Shown here in pieces: positions 25,396 through 33,563 of a stretch of 64,000 bases of DNA. The stretch is from JALYGY01 sp963800975. GTDB taxonomy: Bacteria; Actinomycetota; Rubrobacteria; Rubrobacterales; Rubrobacteraceae. The translations under genes were made by a program, and so were the position numbers. Position 1 is the stretch's first letter, and every line of letters starts with the position of its first letter. The notes under the pieces are model-generated. The model saw only the letters and a list, made by a program, of their open reading frames with translations, had not been told where the DNA came from and ran no database searches. The stretch is from contig CAWDDB010000012.1 of assembly GCA_963800975.1 (NCBI GenBank), positions 316,925 to 380,924 on the forward strand, in the 5' to 3' direction.

Positions 25396-25538
25396 CACAT
25401 CTCCCATGCCCCGAACAGCCGCGTCCATGGTACCTCTCTCCTCGGCTCCCTGCCCATCTCCCCCGGCGCGCGGCTAAGCTCCTCCGCCTGCTCCAATGCC
25501 GCCTTCGCCTGGGACCTGGGGACCGGGGCGACCACCAC
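25395..25538 (-). CDS. Small hypothetical ORF between coupled genes (47 aa)
   Basis: GTG 25538 lies 1 nt after the stop of the upstream gene and its TGA overlaps the ATG of the downstream gene. The peptide has a helical part (SQAKAALEQAEELSRAP) and ends EVPWTRLFGAWEM. It fills the gap exactly with overlaps on both sides, which is the only evidence for translation. Confidence 0.4.
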   Translation of the reverse strand: MVVAPVPRSQAKAALEQAEELSRAPGEMGREPRREVPWTRLFGAWEM

Positions 25539-25539
25539 G

Positions 25540-25839
25540 TTAACGGCTCGAGCATAACCCCGGTCCTACGCTGCGGACGGTCATGCTGCCGTATTTCCTG
25601 GGATCGCGGCTGGGTCGGCCGTCCATCGTGAGCTTTATCTGGCCCCCCTTCGCCAGCTCCACCAGGATCTCGCTCATCGCGTGGTCGGGGACCTCGACGC
25701 CATCGCCTATAAGCCGCTCGTAGATGGCGGAGCTCTCCAAGTGTTCGGTCGGCGCCGATCCCTCCCCGACCAGCTCCCACCACTCGCAGATGATGGCCTT
25801 GATCTTCCCCCCCAGCTCCCCGCTCACGTATTCGGTCAT
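25540..25839 (-). CDS. Hypothetical protein, possible small winged-helix
   Basis: ATG 25839 has GGGAGG 5 nt upstream. 99 aa: KIKAIICEWWELVGEGSAPTEHLESSAIYERLIGDGVEVPDHAMSEIL is followed by LAKGGQIKLTM with a Gly/Asp turn. The helix-helix-strand order with a GQIKLT wing resembles a winged-helix DNA-binding fold. First gene of the minus-strand operon 24909-25839. No named family. Confidence 0.55.
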   Translation of the reverse strand: MTEYVSGELGGKIKAIICEWWELVGEGSAPTEHLESSAIYERLIGDGVEVPDHAMSEILVELAKGGQIKLTMDGRPSRDPRKYGSMTVRSVGPGLCSSR

Positions 25840-25991
25840 GCCAGCCTCCCTGGTCGCTAGTCGAGTCCGAACTTCCTCCGCCACCGGCTCCGCTACGAGG
25901 GCGTTGGGAAGGCCGAGGGAGTGGCGTAGGATGAGGTCCGTGGCCGGGGTTTCTAGCGCCCCGGCCCTCCCCCCTCGCCGATGGGATCGGG

Positions 25992-26264
25992 CTACCCGAG
26001 GTGCGCACTCACGTTTATCAGGGCTTCATCCAGCGTCGGCGCGGGTTTGCCCACGACGTCGTCCCCACCGTCCTCGCTTTCGAAGCGAAGGTTGACGGCG
26101 TGGCGACGGGCTTTCGCGCCTTTGCCGGCGTCCAGCACCTCCACCGTCACCTCCTGTAAGCTGCCGTCCTCGCGCTCCCTGATCCCCTCGAAGACCCTTA
26201 CCTGGGAGGTCTCGGACATCCCCAGCTCCCTCTCGATGCGCTTGATGGTGCCTGTGGTGCTCAC
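25992..26264 (-). CDS. Hypothetical protein with beta-rich centre
   Basis: 90 aa from GTG 26264 (GGGGAG about 11 nt upstream; ATG 26219 is an alternative). RVFEGIREREDGSLQEVTVEVLDAG and ARRHAVNLRFESEDGG are alternating strand patterns; a helix (TLDEALINVSAH) closes the protein. Unknown function. Confidence 0.5.
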   Translation of the reverse strand: MSTTGTIKRIERELGMSETSQVRVFEGIREREDGSLQEVTVEVLDAGKGAKARRHAVNLRFESEDGGDDVVGKPAPTLDEALINVSAHLG

Positions 26265-26359
26265 GGCTGCCACGCTCCCCTCTCTGGCGGTTCGTGTCCC
26301 CGTTATCTTAACCCCTGCCTGCCCGGGGTTCCCCGGGCCTCCAGCGAAGCTCGCCTCCC

Positions 26360-26638
26360 CTACATTCCCCAATAGCGGAAGTAGCCTATGGCCTTGAGGG
26401 CCGCCCAGTCGGCGTGCTCTTTGGAGAGGGCGAACCGGCCGTCGGGGAAGCGGAACACGTCCGCCTCGGCGTCGTGGACGAGATCCGAGTCGTAGCCTTC
26501 CTCCAGCCACCGCTTCTCGGAGTCGAAGAAGTGCTCGCACTCCGCGCGGCGGCGCTCGGCCTCAGACAGCTTGGCGCCCGGCGCCCAGGCGGGCAAGGGG
26601 ATCTGCCGGGGGTACTCGGGCCACTTCCTCTCTCCCAC
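26360..26638 (-). CDS. Hypothetical protein
   Basis: 92 aa from GTG 26638, the frame being open further upstream into unrelated sequence. EYPRQIPLPAWAPGAKL, a charged helix with CEHFFDSEKRWLEEGYDS, then DAEADVFRFPDGRFALSKEHADW and IGYFRYWGM. The Trp-rich pattern is protein-like but no family is recognised. It lies at the edge of the element region next to a broken arylsulfotransferase. Confidence 0.5.
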   Translation of the reverse strand: MGERKWPEYPRQIPLPAWAPGAKLSEAERRRAECEHFFDSEKRWLEEGYDSDLVHDAEADVFRFPDGRFALSKEHADWAALKAIGYFRYWGM

Positions 26639-26716
26639 CCGGTGAGTGTACGCGCGGGGGCCTCTAGGACATCGCCGATTGGGAGAGCTCGGGAGGCGGG
26701 ATTCGAGCCCTAGGGT

Positions 26717-27030
26717 TTGAGCTCGTCCGAGCGGAACGACGCCCGGCGCCAGCCCGACGGCACCATAACGATCTTCGACAACGGCGTCTTCGACGTGGAC
26801 AGGAGCTCCCGCGGCGTCGTGCTGGAGCCCGAGGAGGAGGTCATGACCGCCACGCTGGCGCGCGAGTACGGCCACCACGAAGATAGGGTCGCCGCCACCC
26901 AGGGCAACATGCAGGTGCTGCTGAACGGCAACGTGTTCATCGGATGGGGAAGCGACCCGGCCATCTCCGAGTTCGGCGGCGACGGCGGGCTGCTCTTCAG
27001 CGCCACCCTTCCGCGCGAGCGATCCCTGCA
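26717..27030 (+). pseudogene. Arylsulfotransferase (ASST-type) fragment
   Basis: An internal piece of about 95 residues of an arylsulfotransferase beta-propeller: DGTITIFDNGVFDVDRSSRG, VMTATLAREYGHHEDRVAA, TQGNMQVLLNGNVFIGWG and SEFGGDGGLLFSATLP. Both ends are missing: the N terminus begins in unrelated sequence and homology stops after LPRE. A complete ASST of this type is about 400-500 aa. It is a decayed remnant, possibly truncated by element insertion. Confidence 0.75.
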
Positions 27031-27186
27031 TAACCGGTGCCCTAGAAGCTTAGCGGCTGCAGACCGCCGAGCTCCTGTCTAGAGTTAAACAAGTCGGAAG
27101 TTGGCACAGGGTACGTGCGGCTGGCATCATGTTTGCGCCGGAAGCTGTTAGCCTTCCCCGGAATCGGGAAGAGGGGAGTTGCCGCA

Positions 27187-27390
27187 ATGCCACATCTCGA
27201 ATCCGGGGTTGTGTGGGGCACGGTGTTGCTCGCCGCTGGGGTTCTGGTGGTCCTCAATGCTCTGGGACTCGACATCGGATTGGGTCCCTTCTTTGGAATA
27301 CTCCTGCTCGTCGCCGGATCCTTGGTGCTGTTCCGGGTGCTTAGGCTGGAAATGGCTACCCGGGCCAGTAGACGGGGGGAGGGGAAGTAG
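27187..27390 (+). CDS. Small two-helix membrane protein, copy 1
   Basis: 67 aa from ATG 27187 (GGGGAG upstream). MPHLESGVVWGTVLLAAGVL and a second hydrophobic helix GPFFGILLLVAGSLVLF flank a short loop with NALGLDIG; the tail is basic (RASRRGEGK). A tandem paralogue follows 8 bp later. LiaF/DUF-type small membrane proteins have a similar pattern, but I make no functional claim. Confidence 0.6.
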   Translation: MPHLESGVVWGTVLLAAGVLVVLNALGLDIGLGPFFGILLLVAGSLVLFRVLRLEMATRASRRGEGK

Positions 27391-27398
27391 CCGCCCTT

Positions 27399-27578
27399 AT
27401 GGAATACCTCCAATCGGGGCTCGTGTGGGGCACGCTCTTGTTCATCGCGGGGGCCGTGTTGGTTCTCGATGCCCTAGGACTCGAGATCGTGTCGGAAGCC
27501 TTCTGGGGCTTGGTCATGCTCGTCGTTGGGGCCTTGATGCTGCGTGGAGCACTGGGCGGCAGGAGTGGCCGTTCATGA
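27399..27578 (+). CDS. Small two-helix membrane protein, copy 2
   Basis: 59 aa, ATG 27399 to TGA 27576-27578. MEYLQSGLVWGTLLFIAGAV, DALGLEIVSEAFWGLVMLVV and a basic GGRSGRS tail align along their length with the preceding gene, so this is a tandem duplication. GGGGGGAGGGG lies upstream, inside the end of copy 1. Confidence 0.6.
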   Translation: MEYLQSGLVWGTLLFIAGAVLVLDALGLEIVSEAFWGLVMLVVGALMLRGALGGRSGRS

Positions 27579-27954
27579 AGGTATGACTCAGAGCACGGAA
27601 CGGTGTAGGGCTTCGGTGGGCAGAGCTAAGTGAACCCCGCCCCTTCCTCTCGCTCCTACCTCGACGGTGACGGCGTGGCGTGCGAGGACTTACCCTGAAG
27701 GCTTCAGACAAAGGTCGATGCGCCGACGTTCGGAAGACGACGGGGGTGGGTCGCAAGAAACCGTGGGCGATGACCGGAATGACAGGATGAGCGGAAGGAG
27801 AGAAAAGCGGGCACGCAGGCTAGCCGCAGGCCACCAAATACACCAGTAGTACACCAACCCACACGAACAACGGCGAACAAGCACGAAATGTGCCACCAAG
27901 GAGTCCGTTAATTTGCAGGTATTTCTGAACACAAGCGAACAGCCACGACGTTAT
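27579..27954. other. Non-coding region with candidate integrase arm-site repeats
   Basis: No gene seen. Imperfect direct repeats GCGAACAAGCACGA (27873-27886) and GCGAACAGCCACGA (27935-27948), plus a weaker ACGAACAACGGCGA near 27863, lead into the tRNA-Val fragment. Short repeats beside a tRNA 3' end are what arm-type sites of tyrosine integrases look like; no integrase gene remains. Confidence 0.45.
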
Positions 27955-28007
27955 GGATCTGACTTCACACGGCAGAGGTCGCCGGTTCGAACCCAGCATC
28001 GCCCACC
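27955..28007 (+). tRNA. 3' half of tRNA-Val(CAC), probable attachment-site remnant
   Basis: The sequence matches the anticodon arm, T arm and acceptor 3' strand of an actinobacterial tRNA-Val: anticodon loop TTCACAC (anticodon CAC), then AGAGGTCGCCGGTTCGAACC and CATCGCCCACC. The D arm and 5' acceptor strand are absent, so it cannot be a working tRNA. The T stem and the anticodon stem each have one mismatch. A 3' tRNA half without its 5' half is the normal scar of tyrosine-integrase elements (attL or attR). Confidence 0.75.
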
Positions 28008-28039
28008 TCTTTTCCCACCAGTTTGAAGGTAAAACGCGG

Positions 28040-28061
28040 CCTCCCGAGGAGGCTCGGGAGG
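28040..28061 (-). terminator. Terminator of the GH-GT2-HEAT operon
   Basis: CCTCCCGAG (28040-28048) pairs with CTCGGGAGG (28053-28061), a 9-bp perfect stem with a 4-nt loop, directly after the stop codon of the glycosidase-like gene on the minus strand (28066). Confidence 0.55.
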
Positions 28062-28065
28062 AGCC

Positions 28066-30363
28066 TTAGCGGGTCTCCTCCTCGCGACCTGCCAGCGTCT
28101 TATCCGCAAGGGCCTCTCGTAGTAAGGGGTAGCTCTCCTTCTTACGCTCATGGTAATGTGGCGCGTCCCAGGCTTCCCAGCCGTAATCGAGCGGCTCCAC
28201 CTCCGTCTGCACTCCTGAGCCGTTGACGGCATTCACGGTGCGAAGGACTGGGTACACTCGTACGCCTTCCGTTTCTACAGGGGACAACTTTCCGGCTTCG
28301 TAGGGATAATCCCATACCCGCAGGCTGCTCGGGTCGGTGAAGCCGAGGAGCATCCAGGGGATACGGATCTCGAGCACGGCACCTTTCGCGTACCAGTCGG
28401 CCAGGTTGTTGAACTCCTCGCTGGACGGATCCGTGATGCCCCGGCGCATGATGCCGACCTCGATCTCTTCGAAGGGAACGTTCTCCTGTGTCTGCGGGAG
28501 ATAGAGGCCCCGGTTCAGCGCGAGTCTCCAGGGCAGAAAGTCGCCTGCCGGAACCTGCTGGCTGGCCTCGGGGTTCGGTCGCAACTGCAGGCGATGTGCA
28601 TAGAGCCAGGTGTGCTGATCGTAGCCGCTGTTCACTAGCATCCGTGGCCCTTCCTCGCCCCTCATTCGGAGCAGGAACTGTATGCCTCCGTCCGGGAAGA
28701 TCAGTCCTGGTGCCGGGTCGGCAGTGGTGCTGCCTCCATGCAGCGTGCCGAAGCCCACGTCGAGCTCCTCGTTCTCGAAGTCCCACTTGCCTTCCCGCTT
28801 ATTCAGTAGCAGGTACAGGTTGGCTTCGTCGTGGGCCACCGAGAGGTCGAAGCTCGGGTAGCCCTTCTCGATGGCTCCGGAGTCCTCGCCTGGGAGCAGG
28901 TCGGAGAGTCGGTTCAGTAGGCCGGCCCTACGTTCCCAGTCGTCGGTTTCACCGTCGAGGTAGATCGCCTCGTCCTCTGTTCCGGGATCGTTGGCGATAA
29001 CGCCGAAGTGCTCCTCGTTCGTCAGGGGGTTCCGCCACATCCGCCGGCGCCATCCCGGCAGCTCCAGCTCGATGGTGTTCCAGGTGAACTTGAACCACTC
29101 GTCTTGCCAAGCGAAAAGAAGCGCCCCGTCGTAACCCTCGTCGCGGATAGCGTCGAGCATGTCGGCCTCCATACGGCCCTGCTCCTCCTCGGTGTGGTAG
29201 CCCTGGTCGCGACCGAGGGGGCCGCGGTGGGCCATGCCTCGCGAGCTCGGTACGCCGAACTCCCCGACGAAGAGCGGTATGCCCTCGTGGTGGGCGCGCA
29301 GCTCGTCGAGGTACCCGGCGTAGGGGTCCCGATCCCCCTCCTCATCAAAGTAGCTCTTGTACTTATCCTCGTAGCGCAGGAAGTCCGGGTAGTAGGGGTA
29401 GACGTGGTACTGGGCGAAGTAGCCCGCTCTCCAGGCCGGCGTAGGAGCCACGTGCATGGGGTCCACGGGAACCAGGTCCTCCTGTTCGAGCGGTTCGTTC
29501 GGGTGGCTTAGGGGGTCGGTCGTTAGCCAGTTGGTGAAGGATGCGGGGTGCTGCCAGCCGTACCCCATCTCTTCCTCTGCCAACGTGTCCATCATCCAGG
29601 CTAGCCAGCTCTCGAACGGCCTCGCGTCCTCCGTCGCGCGGAAGTACTTCCCGGAGTACGGTGGCCTACCCCTGTTTGCCTCGTTAGTCCTCTGCACGGC
29701 GTAGGGGTGCCATTCGGTCCCGATCATCCACCCCAGCACGTACTCGGAGACGTCCGTCCTATACCGGCCGCTGGCGTGGCCGGGGCGCTCGGGCAAATAG
29801 ACGTCGCCATGAACGACACGTACAGCGTCGGAGATCTCACGTCGGAACTGCCGCGTTATTTTGGGATCGTACGCGTTCCGACCTTCCTCGTTTTCACCGA
29901 TGAGTTCCTCATCCGGGGACCAGACGCCCTGCATGAGCCAGAGCGGGTCCTCGCGCTCGGAGTTGAAGTCTTCGAGGGCCTCGTAGAACTCCGGCTCGAG
30001 GATCGTGTAAACCCGCACGACGTCCACGTTCATCTCTTTCATCTGCGGGAACCAGCGCAGGTAGTCCTCCCTGGTGGGTGCGAGCTCGCCGGGGGAGTGG
30101 CCGGGCAGCGTGTCGCCCATGTTTACCCCGGTCCAGAAGCGCTCCTCCCAGTGCTCCCCGTCGTAGACGGCTAGGTGGGTCCCTTGCACCGTAGAGATCC
30201 GCTTGACGCCGTCCGCCTCGGCGACGGGCCTCTCGACGTTACCGGACCTCAAGAACACGAGCGCGGCCACCAGGATGGCGACCAGGAGAACGAACAGCGA
30301 GAAACGAAGCAGACGGGCTCTCCTGTCTGGCCTCGTTCTCGGCTCGTAGCGGTGCCCATACAC
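28066..30363 (-). CDS. Membrane-anchored glycoside hydrolase-like protein
   Basis: 765 aa from GTG 30363, 10 nt after the GT2 stop. A single N-terminal membrane helix (LLRFSLFVLLVAILVAALVF) is followed by an extracytoplasmic TIM-barrel-type domain: FWTGVNMGDTLPGH, DVVRVYTI, then GWMIGTEWHPYAV (candidate acid/base Glu in GTEW) and PLFVGEFGVPSSRG (candidate nucleophile Glu in GEFG), the usual arrangement in clan GH-A. The last ~250 residues form a beta-rich domain beginning near YLDGETDDWERR. The operon partner GT2 suggests that it trims or releases the polymer. Substrate unknown. Confidence 0.75.
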   Translation of the reverse strand: MYGHRYEPRTRPDRRARLLRFSLFVLLVAILVAALVFLRSGNVERPVAEADGVKRISTVQGTHLAVYDGEHWEERFWTGVNMGDTLPGHSPGELAPTREDYLRWFPQMKEMNVDVVRVYTILEPEFYEALEDFNSEREDPLWLMQGVWSPDEELIGENEEGRNAYDPKITRQFRREISDAVRVVHGDVYLPERPGHASGRYRTDVSEYVLGWMIGTEWHPYAVQRTNEANRGRPPYSGKYFRATEDARPFESWLAWMMDTLAEEEMGYGWQHPASFTNWLTTDPLSHPNEPLEQEDLVPVDPMHVAPTPAWRAGYFAQYHVYPYYPDFLRYEDKYKSYFDEEGDRDPYAGYLDELRAHHEGIPLFVGEFGVPSSRGMAHRGPLGRDQGYHTEEEQGRMEADMLDAIRDEGYDGALLFAWQDEWFKFTWNTIELELPGWRRRMWRNPLTNEEHFGVIANDPGTEDEAIYLDGETDDWERRAGLLNRLSDLLPGEDSGAIEKGYPSFDLSVAHDEANLYLLLNKREGKWDFENEELDVGFGTLHGGSTTADPAPGLIFPDGGIQFLLRMRGEEGPRMLVNSGYDQHTWLYAHRLQLRPNPEASQQVPAGDFLPWRLALNRGLYLPQTQENVPFEEIEVGIMRRGITDPSSEEFNNLADWYAKGAVLEIRIPWMLLGFTDPSSLRVWDYPYEAGKLSPVETEGVRVYPVLRTVNAVNGSGVQTEVEPLDYGWEAWDAPHYHERKKESYPLLREALADKTLAGREEETR

Positions 30364-30373
30364 AGCGTTACAC

Positions 30374-31858
30374 TTACTTCGAGTCGGGGGATCTCGACCG
30401 TTTTGGCGTGAAGCTGTTTGAGGATTCCTGGTCTCCTGGTAGGCTCTTGGGAGGTTCCTCTCCTGCACTGAAACCTTTGCGCTCCATGGCGCCCCAGTCC
30501 GAGTCCTTGCGCAGGAAGGACACTATGGCCATAACCCGCCACAGGCCGTTCAACTGCCGGTAGCCGAGGTTGTCCAGATTGGCGTAGGCCAAGAGTATGC
30601 CGACGTCTCGCCACCGCACGGTTCGTTCTATGCATAGCGCCTGCAGGAGTATCGCCGCGGTGGAGAGCAGGACCCCAAGGCCCACGGCCGCGAGGAATAA
30701 CGCCAGGGCGAACTGCAAGTTTATGATCCCGAGCAACAGGCCGATGATGAATGCGACGTAACCGACGAGCTCGATCACAGGTCCCAGGAACTCGAAGAGG
30801 AAGTAGTAAGGCATGCCCAGCAATCCTACCGTGCCATAGCGGGGGTTGAAGAGCATCCTGCGGTGACGAACTAGGGTGTCTATGAGGCCCCTTTGCCAGC
30901 GGTCGCGCTGGCGGTGCAGTACGCGCAGGGTGTCGGGGGCCTCGGTCCAGGCTACGGGGTCGGGGACGAAGGAGATGCGATACTGGCGGTCGTTTTCTCG
31001 GAGGACGCGATGACCGCGGGTGATCAGCTCCATGTCCTCGCCCACCGTGCCGTGGGCGTAGCCGCCGACTAGGATCAGGTCGCTGCGGCGGAACATCCCG
31101 AAGGCACCCGAGATGATCAACAGGCAGTTAAGCTTACTCCACGCGGTCCGGCTCGCCAGGAAGGCCCTTAGGTACTCCACCAGCTGCAAGTTGGGCAGCG
31201 GAGCTCGTGCCAACTTGGCTTCCTTGAGGAGTCCCTTCTCGAACTCGCAGCCGTTGGCCACCCGGATGATGCCCCCGACGGCTGCGACGTCGCTAGACTC
31301 TATCATCGGGCGGGCAATGCGCAGGAGCGAATCCTCTTGAAGGATGACGTCGGCGTCCATGCAGCACACCAGCGGGTATTGGGCGGCACAGATGCCCGCG
31401 TTCAAAGCGTCGGATTTGCCCCCGTTCTCCTTGTCCACCACGATCAGACGCTCCGAAGCGGCAGCATAAACGCCGCGCACGGGAGCCGTCTTCAACTGCG
31501 CTCGGACGGAGCGGTCAGAGGCACAGAGGTCGAACGTCCTCTGCAAGGTTTCGAGGGTAGTGTCCTCGGAGCCGTCGTTTACTACTATCACCTCGTGCAG
31601 CGGGTAGCGAAGTGCGAGGAACGAGCGGACGCTGTCGGCTATGGTGGCCTCTTCGTTGTACGCCGGAACCACCATCGAGACCGGAGGCACGTAGTCGGAG
31701 GCGAAGAGCTCGCCGAAGTCGGAGAAGTCCTGGCGCCAACGGTAGTCCAATATCTCTCGAAAGGAGATGGCGTACAGGGTCAGGTAAACCCCGTTGATGA
31801 GCAAGAAGTAGCCGAGGCTGAAGTAGTTGACGCCCAACACGAAGTCGCTAAGCTCCAC
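30374..31858 (-). CDS. Processive-type glycosyltransferase family 2 (membrane)
   Basis: 494 aa from GTG 31858 with GGAGG 6 nt upstream; the start overlaps the end of the HEAT gene. After one N-terminal helix, the catalytic domain has SMVVPAYNEEATIADSV, VIVVNDGSED, KENGGKSDALNAGI, the DAD motif in CCMDADVIL, GEDMELITRGH and the QxxRW motif RQRDRWQRGL. At least three C-terminal helices follow. This is the layout of cellulose/hyaluronan/poly-N-acetylglucosamine synthases, which polymerise and extrude the chain. The sugar cannot be deduced. No PilZ domain is fused. Confidence 0.88.
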   Translation of the reverse strand: MELSDFVLGVNYFSLGYFLLINGVYLTLYAISFREILDYRWRQDFSDFGELFASDYVPPVSMVVPAYNEEATIADSVRSFLALRYPLHEVIVVNDGSEDTTLETLQRTFDLCASDRSVRAQLKTAPVRGVYAAASERLIVVDKENGGKSDALNAGICAAQYPLVCCMDADVILQEDSLLRIARPMIESSDVAAVGGIIRVANGCEFEKGLLKEAKLARAPLPNLQLVEYLRAFLASRTAWSKLNCLLIISGAFGMFRRSDLILVGGYAHGTVGEDMELITRGHRVLRENDRQYRISFVPDPVAWTEAPDTLRVLHRQRDRWQRGLIDTLVRHRRMLFNPRYGTVGLLGMPYYFLFEFLGPVIELVGYVAFIIGLLLGIINLQFALALFLAAVGLGVLLSTAAILLQALCIERTVRWRDVGILLAYANLDNLGYRQLNGLWRVMAIVSFLRKDSDWGAMERKGFSAGEEPPKSLPGDQESSNSFTPKRSRSPDSK

Positions 31859-33083
31859 GGTCTTCCTCCATCGCCCGGTTGAGGGAGCTGCGCGCCCTTT
31901 CGTCCGGAAACATTTCGGCGAGGCACTCCAGGTGTTTCGTGGTTCCCGCATCTATCATGGCCCGGATCATGGATTGCGCCTTCTCCCCTTCCTCACCGGA
32001 AGTAACTAGCTCACCAACCCACCGGCGGATGATCCCTCGGTCCTCCAGGGTCGCGGCCGCTGGATCGCGGCCAGGATGCTCCTCGCTTCCGAGCATCTCG
32101 ACGAGGGACCCCTCCCCGGCCGGTCCCATGTTGGCCAGCGCCCGGCAGGTGTTGAGGCGTACCCACCACTCCCCGTCGAGCGCAAGCCGCCTTAATGTCG
32201 GTATCCTGGACGCGTCCCCGACCATGCCAAGAGCATTGGCCGCCTGCGCGCGCACGGGCCACGCCTCGTCTTCCGCAGCCATCACTAGAGCAGGAACGTC
32301 GTCGGGGTCCGCAATCTTGCCGAGCGCCAGCGCAGCCTGCGCGCGGACATCGGGGAGCGGCCCCTCGTCGAGCATCGCTTCGCGCAATGCAGGGCGGGCT
32401 TCGGCAGTCCGGAGGTTGCCCAGCACTCGCACGGCGAGCACCCGCGCCTGCGGTACTCCGCCCTCGAGCGTGCTCAACAAAGGCTCGATCGCAATGGGGC
32501 CGAGCCGCTCAAGGTTGTCCGCCATCCTGAGTCGGGTGGTCTCGGAGGGGTCATCGAGCGTCCTGGCAAGGGCCTCGGCTGCCTCCGGGGTCCCGATGCG
32601 GCCCAGTGCACGAGCGGCTGTGGCCCGCAGCGTCTCGTCCCGGTCTCTCAGGAGTTCTGTAAGGGGAGCCACGGCTCTGGACCCGCCGAAGTAGCCGAGG
32701 CCCTGGGCGGCCTGAGCCTTCCGCCTTCGCCCCCAGGAATTCAAGTCCTCGAGGCTCCTGTCCACCAACCCCGTCTCCTCCGCCACCTGGACCAGGCGGG
32801 CGCGCCCTGCACCGCGCAGCAACAAGGACAGGTAGTCAACCATCTGACCGGTCAGGACATCCAAGTCGCCACGTCCGAGATCCCGGAGGTCGGGGTGAAG
32901 CTCAGTCAAAGAATTGACCAGCGCGTGCTGGAGCTTGTCGGCCCTGGATCTCCTCCTGCGCCTGACGATGGAGCGTGAAATCTTGGTCTCGAGCGTTAGC
33001 CCTACAATGAGCACGTTAAGGACGATGAGGATCAAAATAGCCCAGAGTACCGCTACCAAAGTTAGTTCTAATTGCATCAACAT
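31848..33083 (-). CDS. HEAT-repeat protein with N-terminal membrane anchor
   Basis: 411 aa; MLMQLELTLVAVLWAILIL is a membrane helix, then a basic segment (SIVRRRRRSRADK). About seven HEAT/PBS-lyase-type repeats follow (DLNSWGRRRKAQAAQGLGYF, TLRATAARALGRIGTPEAAE, DVRAQAALALGKIADPDD and similar). Such scaffolds bind proteins. The gene is first in an operon with the GT2 polymerase and the glycosidase-like protein, with overlapping coding ends, so it is probably a scaffold or regulatory partner of the polymer machinery. ATG 33083 preferred; GTG 33086 is adjacent. Confidence 0.85.
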   Translation of the reverse strand: MLMQLELTLVAVLWAILILIVLNVLIVGLTLETKISRSIVRRRRRSRADKLQHALVNSLTELHPDLRDLGRGDLDVLTGQMVDYLSLLLRGAGRARLVQVAEETGLVDRSLEDLNSWGRRRKAQAAQGLGYFGGSRAVAPLTELLRDRDETLRATAARALGRIGTPEAAEALARTLDDPSETTRLRMADNLERLGPIAIEPLLSTLEGGVPQARVLAVRVLGNLRTAEARPALREAMLDEGPLPDVRAQAALALGKIADPDDVPALVMAAEDEAWPVRAQAANALGMVGDASRIPTLRRLALDGEWWVRLNTCRALANMGPAGEGSLVEMLGSEEHPGRDPAAATLEDRGIIRRWVGELVTSGEEGEKAQSMIRAMIDAGTTKHLECLAEMFPDERARSSLNRAMEEDRGA

Positions 33084-33167
33084 CACAGTTTAACCGAAAC
33101 ACGCAATATACTGTAGAGTTTGGAGAATTACTCCTCAGGATGGGCTCGACTAGCGGGGTGAGTAATA

Positions 33168-33563
33168 TTGGAGAGTAAAGGCGTAGGAGTGTTGGTCGCC
33201 GACGACGAACCCAGGGTGCGCCTGCTAATGGTGATGAAACTTTCCAGCCTCGGCTACGACGTAAGCGAGGTTCAGGATGGCCAAGAGGCGTTGGACCTGT
33301 TGGAAGGCGGCTACGTTCCGGACCTCCTGATCACCGGCAACTGGATGCCCCGGGTGAACGGCCTACAACTCATCCGTATGCTTCGAGAGAGTCCTGATCC
33401 CATCCTGTCCAGAGTGCCGATTATTATGGTGACCGCTCAGCGCAGCGAGCAACATCTCATCGAGAGCCTCGACGCCGGTGCCGACGACTACCTCGTAAAA
33501 CCCTTCTCTCCCAACGAGCTTGCGGCCCGGGTCCGTGCGTTACTCCGACGTTCGAGGCGATGA
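33168..33563 (+). CDS. Receiver-domain protein lacking the phosphoacceptor Asp
   Basis: 131 aa, stand-alone CheY-like domain from TTG 33168 (GGGGTGAG upstream). Present: the acidic pair in VLVADDEPRVRLL, the Thr of VTAQ, the Lys in DYLVKPFSPNEL. The phosphoacceptor segment, usually D-x-x-M-P, reads ITGNWMPRVNG, so Gly stands where Asp is expected and Asn follows it. It is therefore a pseudo-receiver unless a base error is involved. It is divergent from the HEAT-GT2-GH operon and may control it by phosphorylation-independent binding. Its TGA overlaps the ATG of the nuclease gene. Confidence 0.85.
   Translation: MESKGVGVLVADDEPRVRLLMVMKLSSLGYDVSEVQDGQEALDLLEGGYVPDLLITGNWMPRVNGLQLIRMLRESPDPILSRVPIIMVTAQRSEQHLIESLDAGADDYLVKPFSPNELAARVRALLRRSRR

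Noticed and set aside
26655..26730. GGATTCGAGCCC considered as a T-arm of a tRNA
   Set aside because: The flanking bases do not pair into a T stem, and no anticodon or D arm can be folded.
27951..28232. Minus-strand frame over the tRNA-Val fragment ending CWVRTGDLCRVKSDP
   Set aside because: This peptide is the usual artefact of translating tRNA sequence; the region is a tRNA 3' half.
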